From positions 16,116,698 to 16,176,697 of the forward strand of contig OZ037765.1 of NCBI GenBank assembly GCA_964035545.1: a stretch of DNA of 60,000 nucleotides. Direction: 5' to 3'. Position numbers and translations under genes: made by a program. The first letter of the stretch is position 1. Each line of letters begins with the position of its first letter. Of this stretch, positions 13,419 to 25,430 are shown piece by piece. Origin of the DNA: Bugula neritina. Lineage: Eukaryota > Bryozoa > Gymnolaemata > Cheilostomatida > Bugulidae. The notes under the pieces were generated by a model, which worked only from the letters and a program-made list of their open reading frames with translations, was not told the origin of the DNA and ran no database searches.

Positions 13419-13740
13419 TTGTTCTAACTTGTTATGTGTCACTAATTATAATCATCATAGAAAGGCCGAGCAGAAATTTCTCTTATGTACACAGTAGTAA
13501 TTGGTTGTAAATATTAAGTAAAACATACATTGTATGTTGAAAGCATGCACAGTACAATCACCTTATTATTGGATGCTGTGGACAAATTCTTATTCTGTTT
13601 TCCACCAACAAATTGGAGTTCATTTATTTTTAAAGATCAAATACATGCAATTACAACACATGACATTTTCAACACTATGAGAGCATGGCCACAAAATTGA
13701 CATTTTGCAACAATTAATAAAAAAATTAAATATAAGTATT
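13419..13740 (+). promoter_or_regulatory. LRRC45 3' UTR with polyadenylation signal AATAAA
   Basis: About 300 bases after the LRRC45 stop codon an AATAAA hexamer occurs at 13716-13721. It is followed from about 13740 by a T/GT-rich stretch, the usual downstream element. This is the best candidate for the end of the LRRC45 transcript. Confidence 0.5.
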
Positions 13741-15455
13741 TGCTTTTTGTTTGTTATGTTATGTAATTGCCTAATGCAAGTTTTTTAGTATCAGTTCAGT
13801 GTTTTCTAAAATTAATGAAGGACTTTCAACTTTTGAAGTATTTGTTTTATTCAAACCTTAATTTTTTCTGTATTCTCAATCTGTTCTGAAATCTTAGTTT
13901 AGTTCTTGAAAATTAGAAAGATAATGGGTGTAAAAATTGACTTCTAAGCATCTGCTGCTCTTTTATGTAATTATTTTGCTATAAATGTCTAGTAGAATTT
14001 CAATTTGTTAAAAATCCATGTAGTTACTATTTATTCTTTGAATTATTCACTATTTCTATTTATAAATAATGACATTATTTATTCTATGCTTGTTTTTCAA
14101 GTGTGTGTTTATTAGAGAGTGAGGATGTAGGGTTGACAGGATTAAACCATAAAAGCTTACGTTTTTTGCAATTTATCACCTGTTGCTACCTACACATGAT
14201 TTCATGTACTGGGTATTTTATTCTTCTTGTCCGTCCTTTTAATTTTCAATGAAATCAGTTATAGAAATGAAATATGCTAATATTGTGATCTTTTGTAATA
14301 TGAGGTAAAGTGGAACAAGGTAAATTTGAAACATGTTCAAAAGCCCTTGTACTATCACCATCTTTGTTCTACCTCTTCAGTTATTCTGTAATAAACAGTG
14401 CAGATTCTGTAGGGTTTCTAACTATTGAATATTTAGTTTTCTCTCATAAATGTTGAATAACCACCTGCAGTTTACAAGTCATCAGCAATACCTTGGTGGT
14501 TGTATATTACTGTGCAGACCTGCTACAATATACAATCAACATATATTGCCATCAACTGATTCACTAGAGGCAAAGCATAAACAATAATATTATGCAATGT
14601 AATTGCTATGATAACCTGCAGTACTTTATTTGATCTAAAAGCCTATTTCCTAAATCTTCTGCTTCTGGTGCCAAGTTAGTTGTTGCTTCAGTACACATAT
14701 TTTGCTATTTTCTGCACCAATACGCTATAAATACCCAATATTATGGTACCATTATACCAGCCATTTACCCAAGTGTTCCTGTATTTTTTATTTTTGAATT
14801 GTTTATCATCATGTGCTCACACTATATTTTTTGTGAAGAAAACCTGCTTTTGGTTATGATCACTGACAATACACGTCTTAAATCTTGAAAATATTTTCTT
14901 TGAAGGATCCTTATTTTTGGACATTTATAGTGTTACTAGGGCTTTCATGAACAAATTAGGCAAGATTAGCAAAAACATTTCCTTATGAAACAAACAAGCC
15001 GTATAAATATACATAATAGCCTCAACACACAACAGCCTTGTTGTCTTGTTCATAGGTATTTGACATGTATTGTACAGCTGTGCAACTGTAGTGGAATGGG
15101 TTTCATTACTCTTCCTTCATTAGCTACTTACTCGTACCAAATTTCATCTTTTAATATTAAATAATGGTACTGTATATAGAGAATAAGGCAATGGTGCTAC
15201 TGGCCTTGCATTTAATGCTGATAATTTTGTCAATATGGCATTTAAAACCGCATGGAATAAAGTACATCTTTATACCTTCTACCCTTTCTCCCAAACATTA
15301 TTATATTCATTACACATATTATGTTTCTTACTTTATAATACACTGGACCATACAATATTACATAATAAGCCTTAAAGTCAATAATTACAATGTCAGCGTG
15401 AACTTGTATGCGACAATCACATCATTCTTAGTTGTTATAAAATGAACTATAAATA
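13741..15455. other. Intergenic AT-rich sequence
   Basis: I see no exon, RNA gene or clear repeat here. Reading frames are short, hydrophobic and AT-driven, with no family resemblance. It separates LRRC45 from the transposon-rich interval. Confidence 0.5.
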
Positions 15456-15647
15456 GGGGTAACAGGGGGGGGGGGGCACAACGGGCCGAATTCTGCATTT
15501 GTTGCTCTCCTTCGTCTGTTTTTCAAGTTACTAGTTCAATAATCTCTAGTCTTAATGCTGCATCTGTTGTCTATTACAGGTACCAGTTTGTTGTTTCTAT
15601 CTCTCTCACAACTTTCAGAATAATAAAATTTTCATGACAAAAAAATT

Positions 15648-15683
15648 GGCCCATTGTGCCCCGGTACCGGGGTACAATGGGCC
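15648..15683. repeat. 36-bp palindrome inside the TA-flanked transposon
   Basis: GGCCCATTGTGCCCCGGTAC is followed by its reverse complement with a single mismatch (GGGGTACAATGGGCC in place of GGGGCACAATGGGCC). It would make two head-to-head copies of the transposon's iterated motif. Confidence 0.85.
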
Positions 15684-16372
15684 ACTGGGTGGGACACAAC
15701 AAATATATTGAAATTTTGCGTATTTTGTTACATCTGATGTTTATTTATTTAATATTACAAATAAATAAAGATACTCTTTCAGATCTACAGCAAAATTCAT
15801 GTTTTAGTTGTACAGTTTGTGCCACTACGGATAGCAGAGGAAGGCAAAATCAAACGCACATCACTCGGTTCTGCAGTGCCATTATCATTACTGTTTAGAA
15901 CTAAAAATGTTCTGTTATTTTCACTTCCGAGCAACGTTTATTAAAAAAAAACTTTACTAACATGTATTACAAAATTCCGAGTGGACTTTTTTCTATGAAC
16001 TGTAGCTAAGGTGCATGGCTGAGATTTGTGACTGGAGTACGGAAGGGAGAGGGGGGAGCAAAAGAGCAAATCACAATTTATTTTAGTCAAATACATGTAT
16101 ATTCCCTCAATGGTGTAATATGTAATGATTATCATGACTATCTACTAGTAGCAACAGCAGAGTGTTTTGTATTATGTATAAAATCACAAAGCTTTAACCT
16201 CACCAGATGTATATATTAGGGTAGCTTCAACTTGTAGTTTTGTAGTCTTACCATGATGTTTTTGATATTTTACAAAAAGGTCAGAAATGGCTATATTTAT
16301 AAATTTTAGTAACAGTTTAACCAACTTTTTGGGTAAACAAACTAAAAACAGTGATCAGGGTGCAATAATCAG

Positions 16373-16437
16373 GTGGCCCATTGTGCCCCGGTCAGCGTGG
16401 CCCATTGTGCCCCGGTCAGCGTGGCCCATTGTGCCCC
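16373..16437. repeat. Three 24-bp direct repeats inside the TA-flanked transposon
   Basis: The unit contains GTGGCCCATTGTGCCCCGGT and occurs almost three times with no internal change. The translated WPIVPRSA repeat is only a by-product of this array. Confidence 0.85.
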
Positions 16438-16802
16438 GTGTGGCCAAATTGAAAATAAATGTGCCTCAAGGAAAATGTATTTCAGTGTTTGCTGTTATAC
16501 TAGTTAAGCATTGTAGAAACAAGCAATGGCAACAATATTAGTAAAATCTAAGCTTCTTGCCTTTGAGTGTAAAAAGTTATAAGGCTTTAACGACATCCTA
16601 AAAAATTTCCAAATGTAGGTAAAAACAGTTTTTTACTCGCCTTTTCAACACGTATGTTCCGCAAGTGTTGAAACTACAAATGGCTGAATAATTATGTCAA
16701 TATCTTTTTATGAAAAAAAATCACAACTTTAAGTCAATAAGTTCTCTCAGAATTTGGCCGGCTTTTTGTACCCCTATGACCGTTGTGCCCCCGTTACCCC
16801 TA

Positions 16803-19356
16803 CTGATTGAAGTAGGTACCTATAGCAAAAGTGTGAGCAAGTTTTTAAACTTTTAGAACTAAAGAGAATAGCATTATTTGCCGTTCTCAAATTTGTTTAT
16901 GCTAATAATTATAAAAGCTAACAACAAAATATTTAGGATAAAAAAAGAAAGTGAAGTTGTAAAATTTCCGTTGCATTTTCTTACATTTCGATATTAGGTC
17001 TATGTCATAGCTTGCATCTAATTATTGCTTTCAACAAAAGTTCTTACCAAATCATTTGATTAAATTTTTATTCAGCTAAGCAACATTTTGCTGCTACACT
17101 AACTTTAATAATTAAGGTAAAGTTACTAACCAGTATCTGCTATATATTTAAATGGTAATTTCTGTTTGCTATAAAACTACTTTTCTGCTTATGGTTCTTG
17201 GCTCACTTACTTCTAAGGGTATATATTATTATTTTGCTGTTTGAACAGCCCATTTTAAAGATTTCTGGCTTTAGGTTGATGATTTTAAGAGGTTGCAACT
17301 TTGTACTTTCATAAATTGTTACAGGTTCATTGTATTGTATGATATTTTCACTTGAATTTGCTGTAGCTAATCTCACTTCAAACCTAATAAATTTTGCAAA
17401 CTAATAGAGGATCAGCTGTACCTATCTTGTCTCTAAGGATTTTCTGAAAGTTTGATATAGAATATAAATGATTCATTTCCTCTCTGCATTAGTGCCTGTT
17501 GGTCAATGAAAAGCTTTGCCAAATGAGTCCACAATAAAATTAGTATAGTGGTAATAATTCATACTTTAGTAGCTGAAACGGTTTGCGTCTCAATCCTGAG
17601 TAGATTTACTACGTTATCTTAGTTCTATGAATATGCCTAAGGCTTGCACAGGTGACAGCAACTTCCTAAATTTTGACATATGCATGATGTGACTTGTGCG
17701 TTTAAACCAGCTCTGCATGTTTATGAATTACCTACACAGAATTTATATAATATGTGCATTTTTCTGTTGCCTTAAGTTGAAATTAGACCAAATGATATTG
17801 GTAGTGTTTAAAGCTTAACAGCCACTACATATTGGGCAAACACCATCTCTCTTTCATTTTTCTCCCTGCCAGGATTTATAATGTCCATAGAAGATAATGT
17901 CTTTTGTAAAAATTATAGTTTAATAAGAGCAAAAATATGGTCTGTCATAAAACTATCATGATCAGTATCATGAGCAAATGCTTTAATATAACCATTTGAG
18001 TATAATTATTATTGGAAAATATGCGGAGCTGGATGAAGATATGCTATTCTTAAACAGATGCATGCTCTTTTTTACAAATATTTTCCAACAAATAGAAAAG
18101 CTGCATTACAGTTGCTTCTATTAAAAGCCAAAAAAAACTCTTTCTCCAGTTTCATCCGTGAGAGCAATCTTGATATCATGTACTAAATTTTAAACTAATA
18201 AGTGAATAACTTACTAATATTAATGACATTCAGAAGCAAGTTTGTGACGCAGTGTTGTACGAGTTCTAAAAATAGAAAGATGCATCCTGCAAAACTGCTA
18301 ATAAAATACAGATAAATTAAATATTCTTATCAGTAAATAACTTGGTCACTCAGTTTTATGTGTGAACTAGGTATCTTTGTATGGAGTAGAGCCATCTGCA
18401 TGACAGTTGTCAGTTTCCTTGTTGAAGTTGTAAGAACTTAGATTTACAAAATAGTATTGAAAAGACCAAATAAAATTAAATAGCGAATTTATACACCACC
18501 ATCCAAATTTTTCCTAAGTTTGTAGCTATTGCATGGCTTATCTATCAAAACCATTGAAATATAACTTTTTTAATTCAATGATCGAAACCACTAAGAAGTT
18601 TAAAGAATTAGATCCTATGACGTATTTATAACACGCATGATGCGCATCTCTCCGTTTATTATAGCGGTCTGTTTTGCAGTAGCTAAGTGGAAATAGTTCA
18701 CATTTCCCTGACATCCTAAACTTTAAAATATTGACGAAGTCATAGGAAGTGGCTAAATTTCGATGCCTATAACTAAGCCCTGCCACAAATTTAATTTCTG
18801 ATGTTTATTCACTAAAACACTTTCACCACAACCTTCTTGCTAAAAGCTGATAGTTAACCGTCAATGTAAATATTAAATTTAATATAAATATTAAGTATTA
18901 GTATGAATATATTTATCATTATCATTATGTAAAACTAAAAGTAAAACTAAAAGTAAAATAAATGTTTATGTTTATGTTATGCTTATAGTTATAGTTATAC
19001 TTATCGATAATGTTATTGCTAATCATAATTATAATGGTAATGTTTATTTTATAGTTATACTTTTAGTTTTTAAAGTCACTCATTCATCATTATGATTATG
19101 ATTTTTAAATTTAATGTAATTATTGACATTCCTATTCATAGACATATGGAATACTCTTAGTCTTATAGTTATAGTTTTGGCTATTGCTTATTTTAGTCGT
19201 ACTCGTGGTCATATTCCTACATTTACAGTGAACACTGAATGTGGTACTGATACCGACACTGATTCTTTAGATGCACTCATTACTCAATTTAAACACTCGC
19301 ACTGACCCTGTGAGTCAAAATGGGTCTGTATAATAATGATGACAGATGCCACAAGG
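16803..19356. other. Intergenic sequence with cryptically simple DNA
   Basis: No exon can be supported. From about 18870 the sequence becomes low-complexity, with loosely repeated units such as AAGTAAAACTAA and TATAGTTATAGTTA, and this continues to about 19280. A short open frame there (TTG start at 19123) is a by-product of this composition. Confidence 0.45.
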
Positions 19357-19868
19357 CTGAGCATCAGGGTTGGAGTAATTGTAATTGGTTGTAATTAATT
19401 ACATTTTTTCAAGTAATTCAATGTAATTTGTAATTGATGTATAAAAATTTAATTGTAATTAATTACATATCTAATGACAGTAATGTAATTGATTTTTATG
19501 ATTTCTTTATAATTACATGTCAATTAGTATCACCTACTTCAAACTTTAAATCTTGAAAATTTAAGCTTTTCCTACCATGCCTACTGTTAAATAACAAGTT
19601 TAGATTTAGTCAATGTAGTATAGTATCACAGTTGAGAACAAAGGAGGTTCACCACTGTCAAAATTACCCCTGGTAGTTGGATCTTAAAAGTGAGATTTCT
19701 CAACTTCTATTTATCCCTTTTGAGAACAAAAATAATTGTAATTAGTTACACTGTCATGTAATTGTAATTAATTAGATTACTTTTTAACTGTAATTGTAAT
19801 TGACAAATTTTCATGTAAATTGTACTTAATTACATTCACATGTAATTGATCCCAACCCTGCTGAGCAT
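19357..19868. mobile_element. hAT-type MITE (element 19365-19860) with perfect 8-bp target duplication
   Basis: The element begins CAGGGTTGG and ends CCAACCCTG, and is 496 bp long. It is flanked by an exact 8-bp direct repeat, CTGAGCAT, at 19357-19364 and 19861-19868. The CAGGG terminus and 8-bp duplication are characteristic of hAT transposons. The inside consists largely of variations on GTAATTGTAATTAATTACA, with no coding capacity. It is mobilised in trans if at all. Confidence 0.85.
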
Positions 19869-20320
19869 TCGTTAGGGTTTCATCCCAGTTAGAAGCTAGG
19901 CCAAATTTCCCATTTGAATGCTTCCCACTTAGACGCTAATCTTATTTTGGTATCCTAATAATGTATATACCTATGTAACTGTTGTATTCATTGCTAAATA
20001 GCTAAAGTATCTGGAATAATAGTCCACTTTTCACAGATTTATGCGGGGCAAAAAACAGTAATTTACATTAATAATAGACATCATTTTTAATGAATACTTA
20101 TTAACCAAATATTTTTTCACACAACAAGAAGTATAGAATATGCAAAATTAATCAGTTAATGCAGATCACAGGAATTTATTTATTTGCTAAATAACAAACA
20201 ATTGATCCAAGTTTATTTAAGTGTCCGTATATTTCAGTAATATTGAAATAAACTGCATGTGAAATATATGTTGTACTAAGATAAATAAATAGCGTCTAAC
20301 TGGGATGACACCTTCGTTAT
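19868..20320. mobile_element. MITE, family 2 copy A (element 19876-20312) with 8-bp target duplication
   Basis: The termini are inverted repeats: left GGTTTCATCCCAGTTAGA, right (reverse complement) GGTGTCATCCCAGTTAGA. Flanking octamers are TTCGTTAG (19868-19875) and TTCGTTAT (20313-20320), seven of eight identical. The inside is AT-rich and non-coding. It is the same family as the element at 38585-39085, sharing TCATCCCAG ends and TAGACGCT segments. It stands directly next to the hAT MITE on its left. Confidence 0.8.
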
Positions 20321-23300
20321 ATTCTGTTCATATTGTCAATATCAATAGGAATTAAATATAAAATTAAATAGCTGCCTTTGGTGTTGCCTCTTGGTTTCAT
20401 CACCTGGGCCTAGTGAGTATTTCACTATAACTACTCCTAGTTCTAGTTGGTTTGATTACATTTCCGAAATACCACTGATTGTCACCAGTGATACTCATAG
20501 TCATACTGATACTGAATATAAATTAAAGTTCTATTTGACCATGCCATTATGATTATCATTTATTTAGTATAAAGTTTAGCCTAGTTAGTAATTAAAATAT
20601 CAAGTTCAATATATTTACAAATTGCTGACAATTTTTAATTCTAATACTGTAAGATTATGTGAAATGATTACTGATTATCCTTATGTAGATAATAATGATT
20701 GCTGTTAAAGTGTTGATATGTATGTGTAGATTGGTTTTAAAGCTCTATAAATATACAAGGTTTCAACTACGTTTGTTAGTATGGATGCTGCGCTTCTGCT
20801 GCTTTATTGTAAGTAAAAAGCAAAGTATACCGATTTTCGAAAAGCATAAGATAGCCTGCTGAATTAGCTTGCTGGCAGAGTTTACTGATATCATACACCA
20901 ACATTATAATAATGATAATATTTTTTGTAATGATTCTTTTCAATAGCTACGCCAAAATGTCTTTACCAACCATCATCACCATCACCATGCTTTAAGCTGG
21001 CAAAAGTTCAATATAGATAATTTAAAAGTTTGGGGTACCAAAAGTAATGTTTCTTATAAATAATGACTGGTAGTAGTATTATTATATAGCACACCATTTT
21101 GAAATTAGTTGAGACTATTTTTTCAATGTTATTTTTAATTTAAAACCTACTCCAGCCAATAACACTGGGGCAAAATTTGATAGTTTAGTGCACTTCTAGA
21201 GACTAAGTATGTGTTATAAGAAGTTATGTAATTGATAATATTTATTGCAACTAGTTGTGAATGACAAAAAATTTATCAATCCTGCAATTGCCGTTTATAT
21301 TTATTGCATTACAAGGAAGTTATATGAGTACAAGTGAATATACTTGTTGAATAGTAATTAGTATTTTTTAATGAAATAATTATGCTAAACTTAGGAACAA
21401 AATTTGAAAATTTGGTTTGTGCATTTGAACCTCAATTAATTATGATTACAGTTTAATTTAATGACTCAAATGTAATATCTAGCAGGTATGTTTTAGAGTT
21501 AGCTTCTTCATTCTAAAATGTGTAGATCTACACCACACAAATAGCGTCAGTTCAAGTTTTGTTCAAACTGGTAAATGCTATTTAAAATTTGTATAAAATG
21601 TTTGCTTCTATTGCTTATTGGTAATTAGTAGGCATCATAGAATGTAATGTTGAACATTATAAACACATAATTTACCCTCTTGACTCTGTTTACACTAATA
21701 TTTACATTTTTGACATTTACTGTAGAAAGTGTAAAATAAAATGTATTAATTTAATATAATATTTGATGGGCAATCAAAGCTTATTAATAGGCCCAGCATT
21801 ATATACACTGGGTAGCTGCAAGAGATATATAGTCATACTTTATACGCTTGCTCTAACTTTTGTATTGTCAATCCTGACAGAAGCTTGCCTCCCTCCTCCT
21901 GTAACAACATCATAACCAATAATGGTATAATTTAATATGCAATGATTTTCAAAAATGTTTGAGCTAAGCTATTGGGCTTTGAAAGCCAAGTAAATAATGC
22001 TTCATAACGATGGGTATATCTGGTTATGTTTATACCTAACTATTACCTTCCCAAATGTGCATTCTGTAAGTTTAGAGAAATTCAGTTTCAAGTAAACCTT
22101 TTTTAAGCTTCTCGATCTTACTTTTGTAGGGTGGCTGATGCTGGTTCAGATACATACTCTTTTTGGTTTTTCTTGAGAGCATTCTCTATCCACCTTGCTT
22201 TGCCATATCTTTCTGTCAATTTCTTTTTCTTGGTAGAGTCATTTTTAAAAACATATCGTTAAAAGTTGTTAGTGTCTGTAGTTCTTCTCGCACACATTAG
22301 CATATCCTATTCTTATGGTCTAAATAATAAATGGTTATAAATAGTTATAATAGATGTGACACTGTGATGCAAGCTGATGGTTTATAAATGTTATTTCAAA
22401 ATGTACTTTTAGTAATTTAGAGCATTCCTGCTTTATTTTTAAGTTTTTTCAACTTTCTTCTTTGCATAAAAACTGCATCGCAGTTTAGGTGTTTTTATGG
22501 CGGGTTTAACAAGTGTTAAGCTGTATATGTTACTCAGCTAATTTCCCAGTCATATTTTTGTCGGCTTTTCTAAATCGATTGTGAAGTTGAAGCTTTATAA
22601 GACTTTGAATGTGTGTTTTGATGTGTGTTCAGATACTAAAGTTAATACCCGCAAAATACTGTGCACCTATTTCTAGCACCTTTCCTCCCCACCAAACTAT
22701 TACCAAACTAATTATTGTTTTTTATCTAATTGATCACTATTTAATAGTTTGTAATATCCATTGTTTGTTACTACATGACTAAAATTCTTACTTGTAAGTT
22801 AGTGAATAATCGATGCCGTTTCTTATTGCCACTTGCCATCTGATAATTCTTATTCTATAAAATTGTCCAATTTTGTCATTGTTGCTTTCAACAACAATAA
22901 TAGAACTTTATAATATTATGGATTGCCACTCCTTCCTATATTTATATCCTCACATTTTCTCCCAATTTTCAAAAGTTGACTCAAATATTGTTTCAGCTTG
23001 TTTTTTGGAAAAGCAAATAAGGTGAATATTTTATGGGAGGAAAGAGTAGTGTAGAAGGTTGTCATTATGCATTATGTTCGCAGCTCAATCAGTGAAAAAT
23101 ATTCTAATTCCATGGGTCTATAGCTTCAGCATAAAAGTGTTGTGCTTCAGTGGCTAGACTTATGGACTATGTATGCCATTGTTGAATTACATTATAACTC
23201 TAATTTTGTCAGTGTTGTCATTTTAAGAGTAGTGTACATGCGCCTGCGCGTCAACAATAACCTAGCAGCCCATTTATATTACCTATGTGGAAATTTATAG

Positions 23301-23683
23301 CTATGTTGATGTGTAGTTCATATTACAGGCTAATGATAAGGATTAAAGCGTGTTTATCCCCCAACCCCCCCCCTTCTTCTATCTTTTTTTGCAATATAGG
23401 AACCATTTAGCAAGGGATTAATACCATAGCATTGTTGAATATTTTGCTTAGTGGTACTGCAGGGCAAGTAAGCCTATCGATGGATCTTTAAAGTATTAGT
23501 AACTGCCTAGTCAGTGGTCTTGCTACCAATAACTAGTTTTAAATCATTTCATCTCCTTAGAAGTGTATTTTTGCTAAAGAGGCTAACTCTGTATTATTGA
23601 GTAGTGAGTTTTAGCTGCTGCTGCTGTTGAAGATCAAAATAACGGTGTAGGCTATATGCTAACTGTGAAATTATATGTGTATA

Positions 23684-23718
<35 letters not shown>

Positions 23719-24406
23719 TTGGTTGTTTGTTAGATGCGTGGCTATACACTTCCTCGGTTACCTGCCAGATATGTTCATGTTTTTAGCTAGTATAAAATTC
23801 ATATGTAGAATAGTTTTTAAAGAAGGAGAAATGTTCCGATAACTTGAGATATTGGCTTTATTTGTGGTAAACTATTTGCTACATCCATGAGTTAGATGAT
23901 CAGCAATATCTACTGAAAGCTGGAACATTTTGAGGACCTACATTATTATTCATTTAAATTGTAAAACAATCTACACAGTTGCTGATTATTAATTTTGATA
24001 ACTGGGTTTTGGAAGAAATAGATATGTTGATAAAAGTAAAATATATGCATTGATTTCAATCTAACTTCGTTTTGACATTTGGTACCCTGTGTAGAAAGTA
24101 GCACTTTATACTAAAGCACACCAAGCACAGTCTGCTGGTATTAGCTAAAACATGTAATTATTATTATTTTAATGCAATATTGACAAGATATTAATTTTAA
24201 GAATTAAATACCATTTTACTCTGTTTTAAGAGTGATAATATAATTAAAGTTTGATTAATGGCCTATTATAACATCAATTGTTACATGACTTTTGTGGCCT
24301 GCAAGGGATTTATTACTTTAAGGATTGTTCTCACTTCTTCAGTTAGCTCTAACCAGTATTGTTTTCTTCGCAGCTATAAATCATTTTGGTATACTCAAAG
24401 ACGGAT
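20321..24406. other. Intergenic AT-rich sequence before RPE, with an AT microsatellite
   Basis: No exon is recognisable. An (AT)n microsatellite with a TGTGT lead lies at about 23679-23719. An intron acceptor-like TTTTCTTCGCAG ends at 24373, just before the RPE start, so a non-coding 5' exon of RPE may lie somewhere in this stretch; I cannot place it. A minus-strand stretch around 22130-22290 might be decayed coding sequence of unknown type. Confidence 0.4.
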
Positions 24407-25090
24407 ATGCCGCCTCAACAACACTTGGTTGCTAAAATTGGCCCCTCTATCCTCAATTCTGATTTATCGAGACTCGCTGATGAATGTGACAGAATGGTGC
24501 AATCTGGTGCTGACTATTTACATCTAGATGTCATGGATGGAAATTTTGTGCCCAATCTTACATTTGGCCATCCAGTTGTAGCCACATTAAAACCCAAATT
24601 TAAGGAGGTATTCTTTGATATGCATATGATGGTCGCAGAGCCCTTAAAGTGGGTGGAAAGTATGGCTGAAACTGGAGCTGAACAATACACATTCCATTTA
24701 GAAGCTGCTGGTGGCCATACTGCTTCAGATATAATACGGAAAATAAAAGAAACTGGGATGAAGGCCGGAATTGCTATCAAGCCCAACACTCCAGTTGAAG
24801 CTCTATTACCATATTTAAGTGAAGTAGATATGGTGTTGATAATGACGGTTGAGCCTGGATTTGGTGGTCAAAAGTTTATGCCTGACATGATGCCAAAAAT
24901 AAAAAAAGTTCGAGAAATGTTTGCTAATTTGGATATAGGAGTTGATGGAGGGGTTTCGGAAGCAAATATTGGTGAATGTGCGGAGGCTGGTGCTAACATG
25001 ATAGTGTCTGGGAGTGCTATTGTGAAAAGTCAGGACCCTGCATCTGTTATAGCAAGTTTAAAGAAATCTGTTGAGAATGCTCTTGCATAA
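24407..25090 (+). CDS. RPE: Ribulose-phosphate 3-epimerase
   Basis: A 227-residue protein, the usual length for the family. The enzyme interconverts D-ribulose 5-phosphate and D-xylulose 5-phosphate in the non-oxidative pentose phosphate pathway, in the cytosol. It is a (beta/alpha)8 barrel. Visible signatures are KIGPSILNSDL (10-20), LHLDVMDG (38-45), FFDMHMM (69-75), MTVEPGFGGQKF (146-157), VDGG (179-182) and MIVSGSAI (198-205). By comparison with the human enzyme, H39, D41, H73 and D180 are the metal ligands, and D41/D180 the acid-base pair; all are present. I chose ATG 24407: the open frame extends to a TTG at 24386, but a splice-acceptor-like CAG lies at 24371-24373 and no in-frame ATG is further upstream. 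The coding region has no intron, unlike its neighbours. The gene appears intact. Confidence 0.95.
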   Translation: MPPQQHLVAKIGPSILNSDLSRLADECDRMVQSGADYLHLDVMDGNFVPNLTFGHPVVATLKPKFKEVFFDMHMMVAEPLKWVESMAETGAEQYTFHLEAAGGHTASDIIRKIKETGMKAGIAIKPNTPVEALLPYLSEVDMVLIMTVEPGFGGQKFMPDMMPKIKKVREMFANLDIGVDGGVSEANIGECAEAGANMIVSGSAIVKSQDPASVIASLKKSVENALA

Positions 25091-25430
25091 TTATATGACT
25101 AGAAAATTTTGTATTTAGCCCTGGCTAATAGATTTTAAACATTGCTCTTTATGCACACTTTGGGACACATTATGCTTTGTTTATGTTAAAAGAATACAGT
25201 TTAAATTAGCTTGATATTTCATTAAATTTTGGTAAATTTGGCTCATAAAATGGTATTATTTTCCCTTAGATTGTGGTATAGCAGCAAGGAATCATTTGTC
25301 GACCTATAAGCAGTACATGGTACAAATCTCTATCAACCATTTTCCAACATTTATCAAGCAGTACATTAGACTAAATATTGAAAATGCATTAACTTAATAT
25401 AATAAAAGGTTGGTAGTTGTTTTTACTAAT
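25091..25430 (+). promoter_or_regulatory. RPE 3' UTR with candidate poly(A) signal
   Basis: After the RPE stop there is an AATAAA at 25401-25406 followed directly by a GT-rich run, giving a 3' UTR of about 0.3 kb. Another AATAAA lies near 25441. Confidence 0.4.

Larger units (their letters stand above)
15456..16800. mobile_element. TA-flanked DNA transposon, non-autonomous, with iterated subterminal motifs
   Basis: The termini are inverted repeats. The left starts GGGGTAACAGGGGG and continues GCACAACGGGCC; the right ends CCGTTGTGCCCCCGTTACCCC. The element is 1345 bp and is flanked on both sides by TA (15454-15455, 16801-16802), the target of Tc1/mariner/pogo-type transposases. Inside, the motif GGCCCATTGTGCCCC occurs in a near-perfect 36-bp palindrome at 15648-15683 and in three direct copies with 24-bp period at 16373-16437. 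The same motif forms the inner part of the left terminal repeat. No transposase frame is present. Confidence 0.75.

Noticed and set aside
15164-15445. 93-residue hydrophobic frame as a small membrane protein
   Set aside because: Hydrophobicity follows from AT-rich codons; no conserved pattern or gene context.
16287-16541. 84-residue frame with a repeated WPIVPRSA block
   Set aside because: The repeat is explained by the 24-bp DNA array of the transposon; the frame has no other protein-like features.
22130-22290. Minus-strand lysine-rich frame as LINE or exon remnant
   Set aside because: Too short, and no catalytic or conserved motif; kept only as a remark.
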